DNA from: Nocardioides campestrisoli
Lineage (GTDB): Bacteria > Actinomycetota > Actinomycetes > Propionibacteriales > Nocardioidaceae
DNA length: 64,000 bases
Direction of reading: 5' to 3'
Assembly (NCBI RefSeq): GCF_013624435.2
Contig: NZ_CP061768.1
Coordinates: 2,014,001-2,078,000 of the forward strand
Shown here one piece after another: positions 16,792-25,115 of this stretch. The number at the start of each line of letters is the position of its first letter. Within the stretch, counting starts at the first letter, position 1. Position numbers and translations under genes: made by a program. The notes beneath the pieces are model-generated. The model searched no databases and was not told the DNA's origin. It worked only from the letters and a program-made list of their open reading frames with translations.

Positions 16792-17865
16792 TCAGGTGGC
16801 GGCGGGTCCCCGGTCGCCGGGCCGGACACCGATGGCGTCGGCGACCCCGCGTTCGAGCACCGCCGTGGCGCCGAAGAGCACAGCGGGGGAGCCGCCGCGT
16901 CCGGACAGGTACCACCTCGTGCCCAGCGGCACCGGCGAGCTCGGCCGGAAGACCCACATCGCCGTCACCCCGGAGAACTCGTCGGTCCGTGAGATGCCGA
17001 ACCCGCGACGTCCGACGGCGTCCTGCACGTCTGGCGTGTGCTCGACGCCGGGGATCTTGGTGAGCGCCTGGAACAGGTGGCCGGAGAGGTCCGGCGGGAC
17101 CAGTCCCTCGGAGATCATGTCGCCGATCCGCTCGAAGGCGTACTGGTCCGAGGACACCGGCGAGCCGAGGTGCTGCTGGCTGGCGATCTCCTTGATCAGC
17201 GCGTCGGGGTCGGCGGGCAGTGACGAGAGCCATCGGTACGTCGGGCGCTCGGGGCCGGCGGGTGCGACGTACCCGCCGCTGGTGACCGGCCAGTCCTGGC
17301 CGTCCTCGCGGATCAGGCCCAGCTCGTCGGTCGAGCCGGCCTGCGAGAGCCAGATCTCCCGCTCGTGCGGCTCGCCGAGGGTCACCGCACCCCCGAGGGT
17401 GCCTTCGTTGCTGATCACCGTGCTCCGGACGTAGACGAACTGGTCCTCCGCCACCGTCGGCGTAGCGGTGCCGAGGGCGATCGAGGTGAGTCCGTCCAGT
17501 GCGCGTACGGCGTCCGGCTCGGCACGTACCGGCAGCGCCGTGGGTCCCTGTGCCGGCGTGGACGGCTGCAGGGCCAGGGCGCCCACCCCGACGACCGCGG
17601 CGAGGCACGCGGCGACCAGGGCGGCCGGGCCCACCCGGCCGAGCAGGTCGCGGGCTCGCGCGCGAGCGGGCCGATGGATGGCCGGCTCGTGAATGACGGG
17701 CTCGTGAATGACGGGCTGGTGAATGACGTGCTGGTGAATGACGCTGAGCAGCTCTGACTCGAGCCGGGCGCGGGACTGGTCGTCGAGCGGCTGCGGGTCG
17801 GGCGGAGGGGCGAGCTCGAGCAGCTCGCGGACCAGCTGGTCGTGCGCGCGGTCGGTGGTGTGCAT
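16792..17865 (-). CDS. Membrane-anchored CU044_5270-type protein, probable anti-sigma partner
   Basis: A 357-residue protein with a cytoplasmic N-terminus (MHTTDRAHDQLVRELLELAP), one transmembrane helix (VGPAALVAACLAAVVGVGAL, about residues 80-100) and a large extracytoplasmic domain with EDQFVYVRS, GREIWLS-like EREIWLSQAG and RRGFGISRTDE, typical of CU044_5270 proteins. These occur directly downstream of ECF sigma factors, as here, 8 bp after the sigma gene. Between residues 40 and 58 the tail has pentapeptide repeats (VIHQP, VIHEP). An anti-sigma role is inferred from position and topology. Confidence 0.75.
   Translation of the reverse strand: MHTTDRAHDQLVRELLELAPPPDPQPLDDQSRARLESELLSVIHQHVIHQPVIHEPVIHEPAIHRPARARARDLLGRVGPAALVAACLAAVVGVGALALQPSTPAQGPTALPVRAEPDAVRALDGLTSIALGTATPTVAEDQFVYVRSTVISNEGTLGGAVTLGEPHEREIWLSQAGSTDELGLIREDGQDWPVTSGGYVAPAGPERPTYRWLSSLPADPDALIKEIASQQHLGSPVSSDQYAFERIGDMISEGLVPPDLSGHLFQALTKIPGVEHTPDVQDAVGRRGFGISRTDEFSGVTAMWVFRPSSPVPLGTRWYLSGRGGSPAVLFGATAVLERGVADAIGVRPGDRGPAAT
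17691..17744. repeat. 15-bp tandem repeat coding VIHxP pentapeptides
   Basis: Units begin at 17691, 17706, 17721 and 17736 (the last partial), each starting GAATGACG. A diverged unit precedes them at 17676. On the minus strand they code VIHEP or VIHQP repeats in the cytoplasmic tail of the probable anti-sigma protein. Confidence 0.85.
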
Positions 17866-17873
17866 GGGAGCTC

Positions 17874-18497
17874 CTAGGAGAGGGGGCGAACCGCGCTGGC
17901 GGACCGGGGCAACGGGCGGGGGGAGGGAGGCGGCTGGCTCGTGGCCAGGGCTCGGAGCCGGGCTCGCGCCCGCGAGAGACGTGAGCGCACGGTGCCCTCG
18001 GCGACGCCGAGGGCACGAGCCGCGTCGCGGGTGCTCACCCCCGACCACACGCACAGGGCCAGCACCTCGATCTCGGGGTCCCGCAGGCCGTCGAGTGCCG
18101 CGCGGGTGCGGGCCAGCAGCTCCGCGTCGTCGAGCCGCGAGGAGACGCTGTCGGCGATGTCGGGCACGGTGCTGTCCAGACGGTGGCCCTGCCGGGTGAC
18201 GAGACGCTGCTGACGGGAGCGTCCGCGGGTCGCGTTGAGCGACTGCCGGGCAGCGATGGCCAGCAGCCAGGGAACCAGAGGGGCGTCCGTGTCGCTGATC
18301 GAGGACCGGTTCTTCCAGGCCGCCAGGAAGGTCTCGCCGACCACGTCCTCGGCGAGTCCGCGGTCGCCGCACAAGCCGGCAGCCAGGCGGTGCACCCGCT
18401 GGGCGTGGTCGCGGAACAGCGACGCGTACGCCTCGGGGTCGCCGGCGCGCAGCCGTCGTCGCAGGAGCCGCACGGGAGCGGCCTCGTCTGGGTTCAC
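17874..18497 (-). CDS. ECF-type RNA polymerase sigma factor
   Basis: A 207-residue sigma-70 family member. Region 2 spans about residues 15-85 (DPEAYASLFRDHAQRVHRLA, LAEDVVGETFLAAWKNRSSI). Region 4 spans about 125-175 (LRDPEIEVLALCVWSGVSTRDAARALGVAEGTVRSRLSRAR). GTG 18497 was chosen; a weak -10 (GACAGT) sits 7 nt upstream, which would make it leaderless. A longer form starting at a GTG near 18550 cannot be excluded. It precedes the CU044_5270-like gene, the usual sigma/anti-sigma pairing. Target promoters are unknown. Confidence 0.87.
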   Translation of the reverse strand: MNPDEAAPVRLLRRRLRAGDPEAYASLFRDHAQRVHRLAAGLCGDRGLAEDVVGETFLAAWKNRSSISDTDAPLVPWLLAIAARQSLNATRGRSRQQRLVTRQGHRLDSTVPDIADSVSSRLDDAELLARTRAALDGLRDPEIEVLALCVWSGVSTRDAARALGVAEGTVRSRLSRARARLRALATSQPPPSPRPLPRSASAVRPLS

Positions 18498-18585
18498 ATG
18501 GATGACTGTCCGGCAGGGACCCGCCGTTGCAGTGACCCGGATCACGTCTCCCGGCGGCGTCACTCGCCCTGGCACTGAGGCAGGC

Positions 18586-19122
18586 TCACTCAGGCTGGGG
18601 GGCAGGCGAGGGGGGTGGCTGCCAGCCCTCCTCGTCACGGATCGCCCGCGTGATCCGGCGGCTGGCCTCACGCAGCTGCCGGGTCTGCGCGTGCGTCAGC
18701 GGGTCCAGCACGAGGCGGCGGACGGTGTCCACGTGGCCCGGGGTGGCCTGGTCGAGCTTCTGCGCGCCCAGGTCGGTGAGCGTGGCCAAGGTGTAGCGCC
18801 CGTCGGAGGGGTCCGGGGCCCGGTGCAGCCACTTCCTCGACTCCAGCCGGGTGGCCGCGCGCGAGAGCCGGGAGAGGGAGCTGTTCGCGTAGCCGGCGAG
18901 CACGCTCATCCGCAGGGTGCGCTCCGGTGCGCCGGCGAGCGCGTACAGGACCCCGTACTCGAAGTGCGTGAGTCCGGCGTCGCGCTGCAGCTGGCTGTCC
19001 AGCGCCGCGGGCAGCCACTCGAGCACGGTGGCCAGGGCGGACCAGGTCTCGAGGTCCTCGCCGCTGAGCTCGTCGGGGTTGCTCGGTGGCGCTGCGGGGG
19101 TGCTGCGTTCGGGGTCCGGCAT
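18586..19122 (-). CDS. MarR-family transcriptional regulator
   Basis: A 178-residue winged-helix repressor. The MarR core lies at about residues 28-165: LQRDAGLTHFEYGVLYALAG, the recognition region ANSSLSRLSRAATRLESRKWLHR and the wing DPSDGRYTLATLTDLG. ATG 19122 fits a leaderless start, since TACCCT ends 6 nt upstream. It is divergent from a short-chain dehydrogenase; two similar 20-bp palindromes in the 135-bp gap are probable operators for it. The ligand is unknown. Confidence 0.9.
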   Translation of the reverse strand: MPDPERSTPAAPPSNPDELSGEDLETWSALATVLEWLPAALDSQLQRDAGLTHFEYGVLYALAGAPERTLRMSVLAGYANSSLSRLSRAATRLESRKWLHRAPDPSDGRYTLATLTDLGAQKLDQATPGHVDTVRRLVLDPLTHAQTRQLREASRRITRAIRDEEGWQPPPSPAPQPE

Positions 19123-19128
19123 GGCAGC

Positions 19129-19134
19129 AGGGTA
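19129..19134 (-). promoter_or_regulatory. -10 TACCCT, leaderless promoter of the MarR gene
   Basis: On the minus strand TACCCT is followed by 6 nt and the ATG at 19122. A GGCGGCC-TGAA-GGCCGCC palindrome (19142-19159) covers the expected -35 region. Confidence 0.55.
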
Positions 19135-19163
19135 CGGGAGAGGCGGCCTGAAGGCCGCCGGAC

Positions 19164-19183
19164 TGACTTGACCAGTCAAGTCA
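19164..19183. promoter_or_regulatory. MarR operator O1, overlapping the dehydrogenase -35
   Basis: TGACTTGAC-CA-GTCAAGTCA has perfect 9-bp arms. It contains TTGACC (19168-19173), a good -35 for the plus strand; 17 bp later stands TACGGT (19191-19196) as -10. Binding here would block the dehydrogenase promoter. Confidence 0.75.
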
Positions 19184-19196
19184 TGACACCTACGGT

Positions 19197-19216
19197 TCAC
19201 TTGACTGAGCAAGTGA
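19197..19216. promoter_or_regulatory. MarR operator O2, over the dehydrogenase transcription start
   Basis: TCACTTG-ACTGAG-CAAGTGA, with 7-bp arms, matches O1 at most positions (consensus TNACTTGACNNNNCAAGTNA). It is centred 33 bp from O1, about three helical turns, and lies just after the -10 TACGGT. Confidence 0.72.
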
Positions 19217-19257
19217 TTCGTGCCGACGAACGGTACGTCGAACGGTGATGGAGAGAC

Positions 19258-20049
19258 ATGGATCTGCAGCTGTCGGGCAAGCGCGCCTTCGTGAGCGGCT
19301 CAACCCAGGGGATCGGTCTGGCGATCGCTCGGGCACTCCTGGCCGAGGGGGCGGCGGTCGTGATCAACGGGCGCGACGGCGACCGGCTTCGCGCCGCGGT
19401 GGAGGGCCTGCGGGACGACGTGCCGGGCGCGGTCGTCTCGGGCCTGGTGGCCGACTTCGCCCGGGCCGAGGAGGTGCGTCGGCTGCTCGACTCGCTGGGC
19501 GAGGTCGACATCCTGGTCAACAACGTGGGCCTGTTCGAGCTCAAGGCCTTCGAGGACCTCTCCGACGAGGACTGGCAGCGCTACGTCGAGGTCAACCTGA
19601 TGAGCGGCGTCCGACTCTGCCGGCAGGTGCTCCCAGGGATGCTGTCCAGAGGGTGGGGCCGGGTGGTCTTCGTCGGCACCGAGTCCGCGGTGAACGTGCC
19701 CGCCGACATGCTGCACTACGGCGCCACGAAGGCGGCGGCGCTGGCGCTGAGCAACGGCCTGGCCAAGCTCACCCGGGGCATCGACGTCACGGTCAACACG
19801 ATCCTCGGAGGGCCGACGTACTCCGACGGGGTCGCGACGGTGGTCGAGCAGGTCTCCCAGGCGCAGGGCGCGCCGGTCGAGGCGGTGAAGGCCGCCATCA
19901 TCGGGGGCAACCAGACCTCCCTGCTGGAGCGGTTCATCGAACCCTCGGAGATCGCCAACCTCGCGCTCTACCTGGCGAGCCCTCTCTCGTCGGCGACTAA
20001 CGGTGCGGCGCTGCGCGCAGACGGCGGCGCGCTGACGGGGACTCTCTGA
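19258..20049 (+). CDS. Short-chain dehydrogenase/reductase (SDR)
   Basis: A 263-residue classical SDR. The cofactor motif is SGSTQGIGLAIARALL (TGxxxGIG type), with the NNVG element in VDILVNNVGLF. The catalytic Ser is in GTESAVN and the Tyr-x3-Lys is YGATK. A basic residue after strand 2 (INGRDGDRL) suggests NADPH preference. GGAGAG gives the ribosome-binding site. The MarR divergent gene and two operators imply induction by a small molecule that this enzyme may act on; the substrate is not known. Confidence 0.9.
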   Translation: MDLQLSGKRAFVSGSTQGIGLAIARALLAEGAAVVINGRDGDRLRAAVEGLRDDVPGAVVSGLVADFARAEEVRRLLDSLGEVDILVNNVGLFELKAFEDLSDEDWQRYVEVNLMSGVRLCRQVLPGMLSRGWGRVVFVGTESAVNVPADMLHYGATKAAALALSNGLAKLTRGIDVTVNTILGGPTYSDGVATVVEQVSQAQGAPVEAVKAAIIGGNQTSLLERFIEPSEIANLALYLASPLSSATNGAALRADGGALTGTL

Positions 20050-20091
20050 GGGGTGCTCCGAGGTCACCGGCGACCGGGAGTGCGCCACGGG

Positions 20092-20097
20092 TAGGGT
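20092..20097 (+). promoter_or_regulatory. -10 TAGGGT, leaderless promoter of the sulfotransferase
   Basis: TAGGGT is followed by 6 nt and then ATG 20104; no ribosome-binding site is present. Confidence 0.6.
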
Positions 20098-20103
20098 CGC
20101 GCC

Positions 20104-20802
20104 ATGACCTCACCGGCCTGGCTCGGCATCGGGGCTCAGCGCTCCGGGACCACGTGGCTCACCGACCTCCTGTGCCAGCACCCGTCGGTCGGACTGGGGA
20201 ACAACGGCAAGAAGGAGCAGCACCTGCTGCACAAGGTCGGCGACGGCGTCGAGCCGCTCTCCGCCTACACCTCGCTGTTCCCCGACGACGGCATCGCGCG
20301 GGGGGAGTGGACGCCGCAGTACCTGCGGCACTCCTCGGCGCCGTTCACCGCGGCGCGGGTCCTGGGCCCGGACGCCCCGGTGCTGGCCATCCTGCGGGAC
20401 CCGGTGGAACGGTTCCTCTCGGCCATGCGGCTGGCCGCGACGCGGGCCAAGTCGCCCTGGCCCTACCCGGTGCCGATCACGGTGCAGACCTTCAGCGGCT
20501 TCTACGCCGACCAGCTGGCCATGTGGGCCAACGCGGTGGGCAGGGACCGGATGCTCGTGCTGGTCTACGAGGAGGTACGACGCGACCCCCAGGCCGCGGC
20601 GGACCGGGTGTGGGCGGCGCTGGGTCGCACCCGGGTCCGGCTCCAGGACGTGGACCGGCCCTCGCGGTCGAGCAGTCACGCCTCCTGGACGCCGCCGGAG
20701 GGGCTGGTCGAGTCGCTGCGGGTGCTCTACCGGCCCCAGGTCGAGCGTCTGGCCACCGACTGGGACCTGGATGTCTCGTCCTGGCAGACCGTGCGCGCCT
20801 GA
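20104..20802 (+). CDS. Sulfotransferase family protein
   Basis: A 232-residue cytoplasmic protein of the PAPS-dependent sulfotransferase fold. The 5'-phosphosulfate loop is GIGAQRSGTTWLTDLL (residues 8-23). The 3'-phosphate-binding segment is LAILRDPVERFLSAMRL. A conserved DMRVLVYEE-like DRMLVLVYEEVRRDPQ follows. The length is at the short end of the family. The acceptor is unknown (carbohydrate or small molecule). Transcribed toward sbcC with a 27-bp gap. Confidence 0.85.
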   Translation: MTSPAWLGIGAQRSGTTWLTDLLCQHPSVGLGNNGKKEQHLLHKVGDGVEPLSAYTSLFPDDGIARGEWTPQYLRHSSAPFTAARVLGPDAPVLAILRDPVERFLSAMRLAATRAKSPWPYPVPITVQTFSGFYADQLAMWANAVGRDRMLVLVYEEVRRDPQAAADRVWAALGRTRVRLQDVDRPSRSSSHASWTPPEGLVESLRVLYRPQVERLATDWDLDVSSWQTVRA

Positions 20803-20829
20803 CCCGAGAAGGCCGCCCAAGCGTGCCGG

Positions 20830-23800
20830 CTAGCGGACGACCGTCGCCAGGGTGGACCCGGTGCGTCCCTTGAGCACCCTCAGCTGGGCAGGGATCCGTT
20901 CCCGCATCTCCGAGACGTGGCTGACGACTCCGACGACCCGGCCCCCGTCGCGGAGCTCGTCCAGGATGTCCAGCACGTCGTCGAGGGTCTCAGCGTCCAG
21001 GGAGCCGAAGCCCTCGTCGACGAAGAGCGTGTCCAGGTCCGCTCCGCCGGCCTCCTCGGTGATCACGTCGGCCAGACCGAGTGCCAGGGCGAGCGAGACC
21101 ACGAACGTCTCGCCACCTGAAAGGGTCGCCGGGTCCCGGCTCTCGCCCGACCAGTCGTCCCGGACCAGCAGCCCCAGGCCCGCGCGGGTCTCGCGGTTGC
21201 CGCGGCGGCCGGTGTGCTCGAGGGTGTAGCGCTGGTCGCTCATCCCCGCCAGGCGGAGGTTCGCGGCCGCGACCACCTGGGAGAGGCGATAGCCCAGGAC
21301 GTAGGCCGAGAGGCGCATCTGCCCGCGGTTGTCCGCCGAGCGGCCCTCCACGAACGAGGCCAGGTCGGCCACGAGCCGGTGCTCCTCGCGCAGCGGCCGC
21401 CATGCCTCCAGCAACCGGTCCAGCTCCTCGGCGAGCACCGTCAGGCGCCCGGCACACGCCCGGTCCGACTCCCACCCGGCACGGACCAGGTGGGAGTGCT
21501 CGCGGGCGCGCTCGTACCGCCCACGCAAGGTTCCGAGGTCCGGGGGTACGACGTCGGCGACGGCGGCGACCTCGGGCTCGGCGAGCACTGCGTCCCACCG
21601 AGACTCCTCGTCCCGGTGACGCTCCGCCTCGGCCCGCAGGCGTGCCGTCTGCTCGGGTGTCAGGTGTGCCTCGCGCGCCGTCTCCCGGTCGTCGAACCCG
21701 TGCTCGGCAAGGCAGCGCGCCAGCGCCGCCTCCTGCTCGCTCGCACGCCGGTCGGCCTCGACGACGCGTGCCTCCAGGGTCAGGACCCCGGTGGTCAGCC
21801 GGGCGAGCTCCTGGAGGTGGTCGACGAGGGCCTGCACGGTCTCCAGGCCGGTGCCGGCCAGCAGCTCCTCGCGCTCCCGGACCGCCTGGGACAGCTCGGT
21901 GCGGAGCCCCGCCGCGCGCTCGTCGAGCCGGGCGTGGGCGGAGACCGCCTCGCCGAGCCGCTCCCGCGCGGTCCTCAGCTGCTCCTCCAGCGCCTCGACC
22001 GCCTGCTTCAGCTCCCCGGCACGATGCTGCGCCGCCGTGGCCTCTCCCAGGGCGTGCCGCGCCTGCGCCACCTGCTCGACCAACGCCTGCTCGCCGGCGC
22101 TCCCCGCGCGGGCGCGGGTCACCTCCACCTGGGTGCGCAGCTGGTGCACCCGGTCATCGTGGACCAGCTGGGTGGCCTTCGCGTCGTCCACGGCACGCAG
22201 GGCGGCACGCTCCGCCTCGGCGTCCGGAGCCTCGGGTCCCGGCACGGCCGGACTGGGATGGCTGCACGAGCCGCAGACGGGGCAGGAGCCGCCCACGGCC
22301 AACCCGCCGGCGATCTCCGCCGCCATGCCCTGGAGCCGGGCCTCGCGCAGGTCGAGCCAGTGCTCGGTCAGCGCCTGGGTCCTGGCGGTGCTCGCCAGCT
22401 GGTCGCGCTGTGCGGTGGCGAGCTCGGCACAGAGGACCGTGAGCTGGCCGGTGGCCTCCAGCTGTCTCTCCAGTCGGGCAAGCTCCGCTCGGCGGGGTTC
22501 GACGGTCGAGGCCAGGGCGGTGCAGGAGCTCTGCTCCGCGCGTAGCTGGGACAGCTCGTCGGGGAGCGAGGCGGCCTGTTCCTCCAGCTGCCGGACCTGC
22601 TCGCCGGCGGTGAGGAGCGCGCGCTCGACCTCGTCGGCAGACCCGGTCAGGGAGGTCACGAGCGCGTCGTGCTCGCGTCGGGGTGCCAGGTCGTCGAGAC
22701 GGGCCTGCACCACCTCGGCGACGGGCTGCCAGGACGGGTCCGCACTGAGGTCGGGCAGGGTCAGTGCCGCCCCGGTCGCGGGGAGTGCCAGTGCCGTGGC
22801 GAGCTGCTCGGCGGCCGCGGTCAGACGCACGCGCGCCGCGCTGGCCTCCCAGCTCGCCTGCTCCACGACCTGGAGGAGCGGAATCACCGCGGCGGCACGG
22901 CCGGCGCTGGCGAGCTGCTCGGTGCGTCGGACCTGGTCCTGCGCCCTCGACCGCAGCCGCTCCCGGCCGGCGAGCGCCTCGGCCCGCCGAGCGAGAACCT
23001 GGTGGGTCCGGGTGGCCGTCTCGACCTCGGCGCGAGCCGCCTCCTCGGCGACCGTGGCCAGGGCGAGCGTCTCGTGCCCCTCGTCCGCCCGGGTCTGGGC
23101 GGCCTCCTGGAGCGAAGCGACCCAGGACGACAGGGACCCGTCGGCCGCTGGCCCGTCGATCTCCGCCAGGTCCCACTCCGGCGGGGGCGGTGCGTCCGCG
23201 GCCTCGGAGAAGCGGTTGACCTGGGCGACCACTCCGTCGTGCAGCTCGCGGGAGCGCCGGTGCAGGGCCTGGCGGCGGTCGCGGAGCCAGGTCTCCATCC
23301 GGGAGAAGCGCCCGGTGCGGAACAGCTGCTGGAGCACCGCCTGGCGCTCGTCCTGCCGGGCGCGCAGGAAGACCTGGAAGCGGCCCTGGGGGAGCATGGC
23401 CACCTGGCAGAACTGGGTCATGGTCATGCCGAGCAGGCTGGTCACGAGGTCGCCGGCCTCGTCCAGCCGGGAGGAGAGCAGCACCTGCTCGCCGCCGACG
23501 AGCTCGGTGACCGTGACCGAGGCCTGCTGGGTCGTGGTCCCCGTCCCGCGCTTCTTCGGGCGCTGCCACGCGGGCGAGCGCACCAGCCTGAAGCGTCGCC
23601 CGGCCACGGTGACGTCGAGCTCGACCCGGGGGGCGAGGTGGGGCGGCGCCTGGTCGGAGCGCAGCCGCTTGGCGACGCTGCGGTCACCGGGCACGTCGCC
23701 GTACAGGGCGAAGCAGACGGCGTCCAGGACGCTGGTCTTGCCCGCGCCCGTGGCGCCGGTGAGCAGGAAGAGACCTGAGTCGCTCAGCCCGTCGAAGTCG

Positions 23801-23859
23801 ACCTCGGCGGTCTCGACGAACGGCCCGAACGCGGTGACCGACAGGTGGTGGAGGCGCAT
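20830..23859 (-). CDS. sbcC: Exonuclease SbcC (Rad50-like ATPase)
   Basis: A 1009-residue SMC-like ATPase. It joins SbcD in a complex that opens hairpins and processes DNA ends. Walker A is G35ATGAGK41TS near the N-terminus. Long coiled coils flank a zinc hook whose CxxC is CPVCGSC. The signature and Walker B appear near the C-terminus as LSGGETFVVSLALALGLADV and LDTLFVDEGFGSLD. The start overlaps the sbcD stop by one base. Confidence 0.95.
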   Translation of the reverse strand: MRLHHLSVTAFGPFVETAEVDFDGLSDSGLFLLTGATGAGKTSVLDAVCFALYGDVPGDRSVAKRLRSDQAPPHLAPRVELDVTVAGRRFRLVRSPAWQRPKKRGTGTTTQQASVTVTELVGGEQVLLSSRLDEAGDLVTSLLGMTMTQFCQVAMLPQGRFQVFLRARQDERQAVLQQLFRTGRFSRMETWLRDRRQALHRRSRELHDGVVAQVNRFSEAADAPPPPEWDLAEIDGPAADGSLSSWVASLQEAAQTRADEGHETLALATVAEEAARAEVETATRTHQVLARRAEALAGRERLRSRAQDQVRRTEQLASAGRAAAVIPLLQVVEQASWEASAARVRLTAAAEQLATALALPATGAALTLPDLSADPSWQPVAEVVQARLDDLAPRREHDALVTSLTGSADEVERALLTAGEQVRQLEEQAASLPDELSQLRAEQSSCTALASTVEPRRAELARLERQLEATGQLTVLCAELATAQRDQLASTARTQALTEHWLDLREARLQGMAAEIAGGLAVGGSCPVCGSCSHPSPAVPGPEAPDAEAERAALRAVDDAKATQLVHDDRVHQLRTQVEVTRARAGSAGEQALVEQVAQARHALGEATAAQHRAGELKQAVEALEEQLRTARERLGEAVSAHARLDERAAGLRTELSQAVREREELLAGTGLETVQALVDHLQELARLTTGVLTLEARVVEADRRASEQEAALARCLAEHGFDDRETAREAHLTPEQTARLRAEAERHRDEESRWDAVLAEPEVAAVADVVPPDLGTLRGRYERAREHSHLVRAGWESDRACAGRLTVLAEELDRLLEAWRPLREEHRLVADLASFVEGRSADNRGQMRLSAYVLGYRLSQVVAAANLRLAGMSDQRYTLEHTGRRGNRETRAGLGLLVRDDWSGESRDPATLSGGETFVVSLALALGLADVITEEAGGADLDTLFVDEGFGSLDAETLDDVLDILDELRDGGRVVGVVSHVSEMRERIPAQLRVLKGRTGSTLATVVR

Positions 23860-25028
23860 CAGGCATCAGCGCCTGAGGAGACGAGGGCGTCGGCCGGGTC
23901 GTCGCGGGACGCCTCGCACGCCTCGCGCAGCAGCACCGACTCGTCCGCGGTGGCGGGTGCGCCGCGCAGCTCCTCCACGAACGCCAGGGCGATCTCGTGG
24001 TCGCCGAGACCGGCGGTCGGGAGGCGAGGGGTGCCGGGGAGCGGGGCACCCTCGGGCGCGAAGGCGAGGACCAGGGTGTGGGGGAAGCGCTCGCGCAGCC
24101 GGTCCATGGCCCGCAGCGGGCGCACAGCGTCGGTGAGCGTGGCCTGCACCCACGACCCCTCGTGCACGGACAGGTCGGGATCGCCCAGCAGCTCGTCGAG
24201 GGAGCCGCGCAGCCGCGCGAGCGGTCGGGGCACCGGCGCGGGCACGAACTCGGAGTCGCTGACCCCGGCCGACCCCAGCTCGATCAGCCACGACCCCTTC
24301 ACGTGCCCGGCCTCGGAGAACGAGTAGGCCAGGGGAGACCCGCTGTAGCGCACGGTCGCGCTGAGCTGCTGGGCTCCGTGCAGGTGCCCCAGCGCGGTGT
24401 AGTCGATCCCGTCGAAGAGCGAGGAGGAGACCATCGAGACCCCGCCGACGCTGATGTCACGCTCGGAGTCGGACGGCGCGCAGCCTGCGACGAACGCGTG
24501 CGCCAGCACCACCGAGCGCGAGCCGTCGGGTCGCTGGGCCAGGTCGGCGCGCACCCGGCGCATCGCCTCGGCCACGGCGGCCTCGTGGCTGCGTCGCTCG
24601 AGGTCCCACGGGACGCGCAGCGCGTCCGGGTCGAGGTACGGCAGCCCGTAGACCAGGACCGGGCCGTGCTCGTCGGCCAGCTCCACCGGCGTGCCGACGG
24701 TGGAGGCGTCGGTGCGGATGTGCACGCCCGCGGCGTCGATCAGGCGGGAGCCGAAGCCCAGGCGCAGCGCGGAGTCGTGGTTGCCGCTCGTGACCACCAC
24801 CCGCGCTCGGGAGGCGGCGAGCCGGGCGAACGCGTCGTCGGCCAGGCGCACGGCGTCCACCGAGGGGAGTGCGCGGTCGTAGACGTCGCCGGAGACCAGG
24901 ACGAGGTCGACATCGCGGGTCTCGACGACGTCGAGCAGGTGGTCGAGGAACACTCGCTGGTGCTCGAGCATGCCTTCCCGGTGGAAGGAGCGCCCGAGGT
25001 GCCAGTCGGAGGTGTGAAGCATGCGCAC
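23859..25028 (-). CDS. sbcD: Exonuclease SbcD (Mre11-like nuclease)
   Basis: A 389-residue calcineurin-like phosphoesterase. The Mn-binding motifs are readable: D8-x-H10 in MLHTSDWHLGR, GDVYD, and GNHD in VVTSGNHDSALRL, with a later GLGHLH-like ALGHLHGAQ. GTG 25028 (reading M-R-M-LHTSDWHLG, the standard start) is supported by a TACGGT -10 hexamer exactly 6 nt upstream. A longer frame exists upstream but extends into non-conserved sequence. Coupled to sbcC. Confidence 0.95.
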   Translation of the reverse strand: MRMLHTSDWHLGRSFHREGMLEHQRVFLDHLLDVVETRDVDLVLVSGDVYDRALPSVDAVRLADDAFARLAASRARVVVTSGNHDSALRLGFGSRLIDAAGVHIRTDASTVGTPVELADEHGPVLVYGLPYLDPDALRVPWDLERRSHEAAVAEAMRRVRADLAQRPDGSRSVVLAHAFVAGCAPSDSERDISVGGVSMVSSSLFDGIDYTALGHLHGAQQLSATVRYSGSPLAYSFSEAGHVKGSWLIELGSAGVSDSEFVPAPVPRPLARLRGSLDELLGDPDLSVHEGSWVQATLTDAVRPLRAMDRLRERFPHTLVLAFAPEGAPLPGTPRLPTAGLGDHEIALAFVEELRGAPATADESVLLREACEASRDDPADALVSSGADA

Positions 25029-25034
25029 GGAAGA

Positions 25035-25040
25035 ACCGTA
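25035..25040 (-). promoter_or_regulatory. -10 TACGGT, leaderless promoter of sbcD-sbcC
   Basis: On the minus strand TACGGT is followed by 6 nt and GTG 25028. Confidence 0.6.
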
Positions 25041-25115
25041 GGTCGTCCCGCCGACAGCACGGGGAACCACGCCGCGCGCACCCGGTCAGGCGCCCCGATC
25101 GGCACCCTCAGTCGC

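Noticed and set aside
17676..17744. The repeats as a CRISPR-like array
   Set aside because: Units are 15 bp, contiguous and in frame within a coding sequence, with no spacers.
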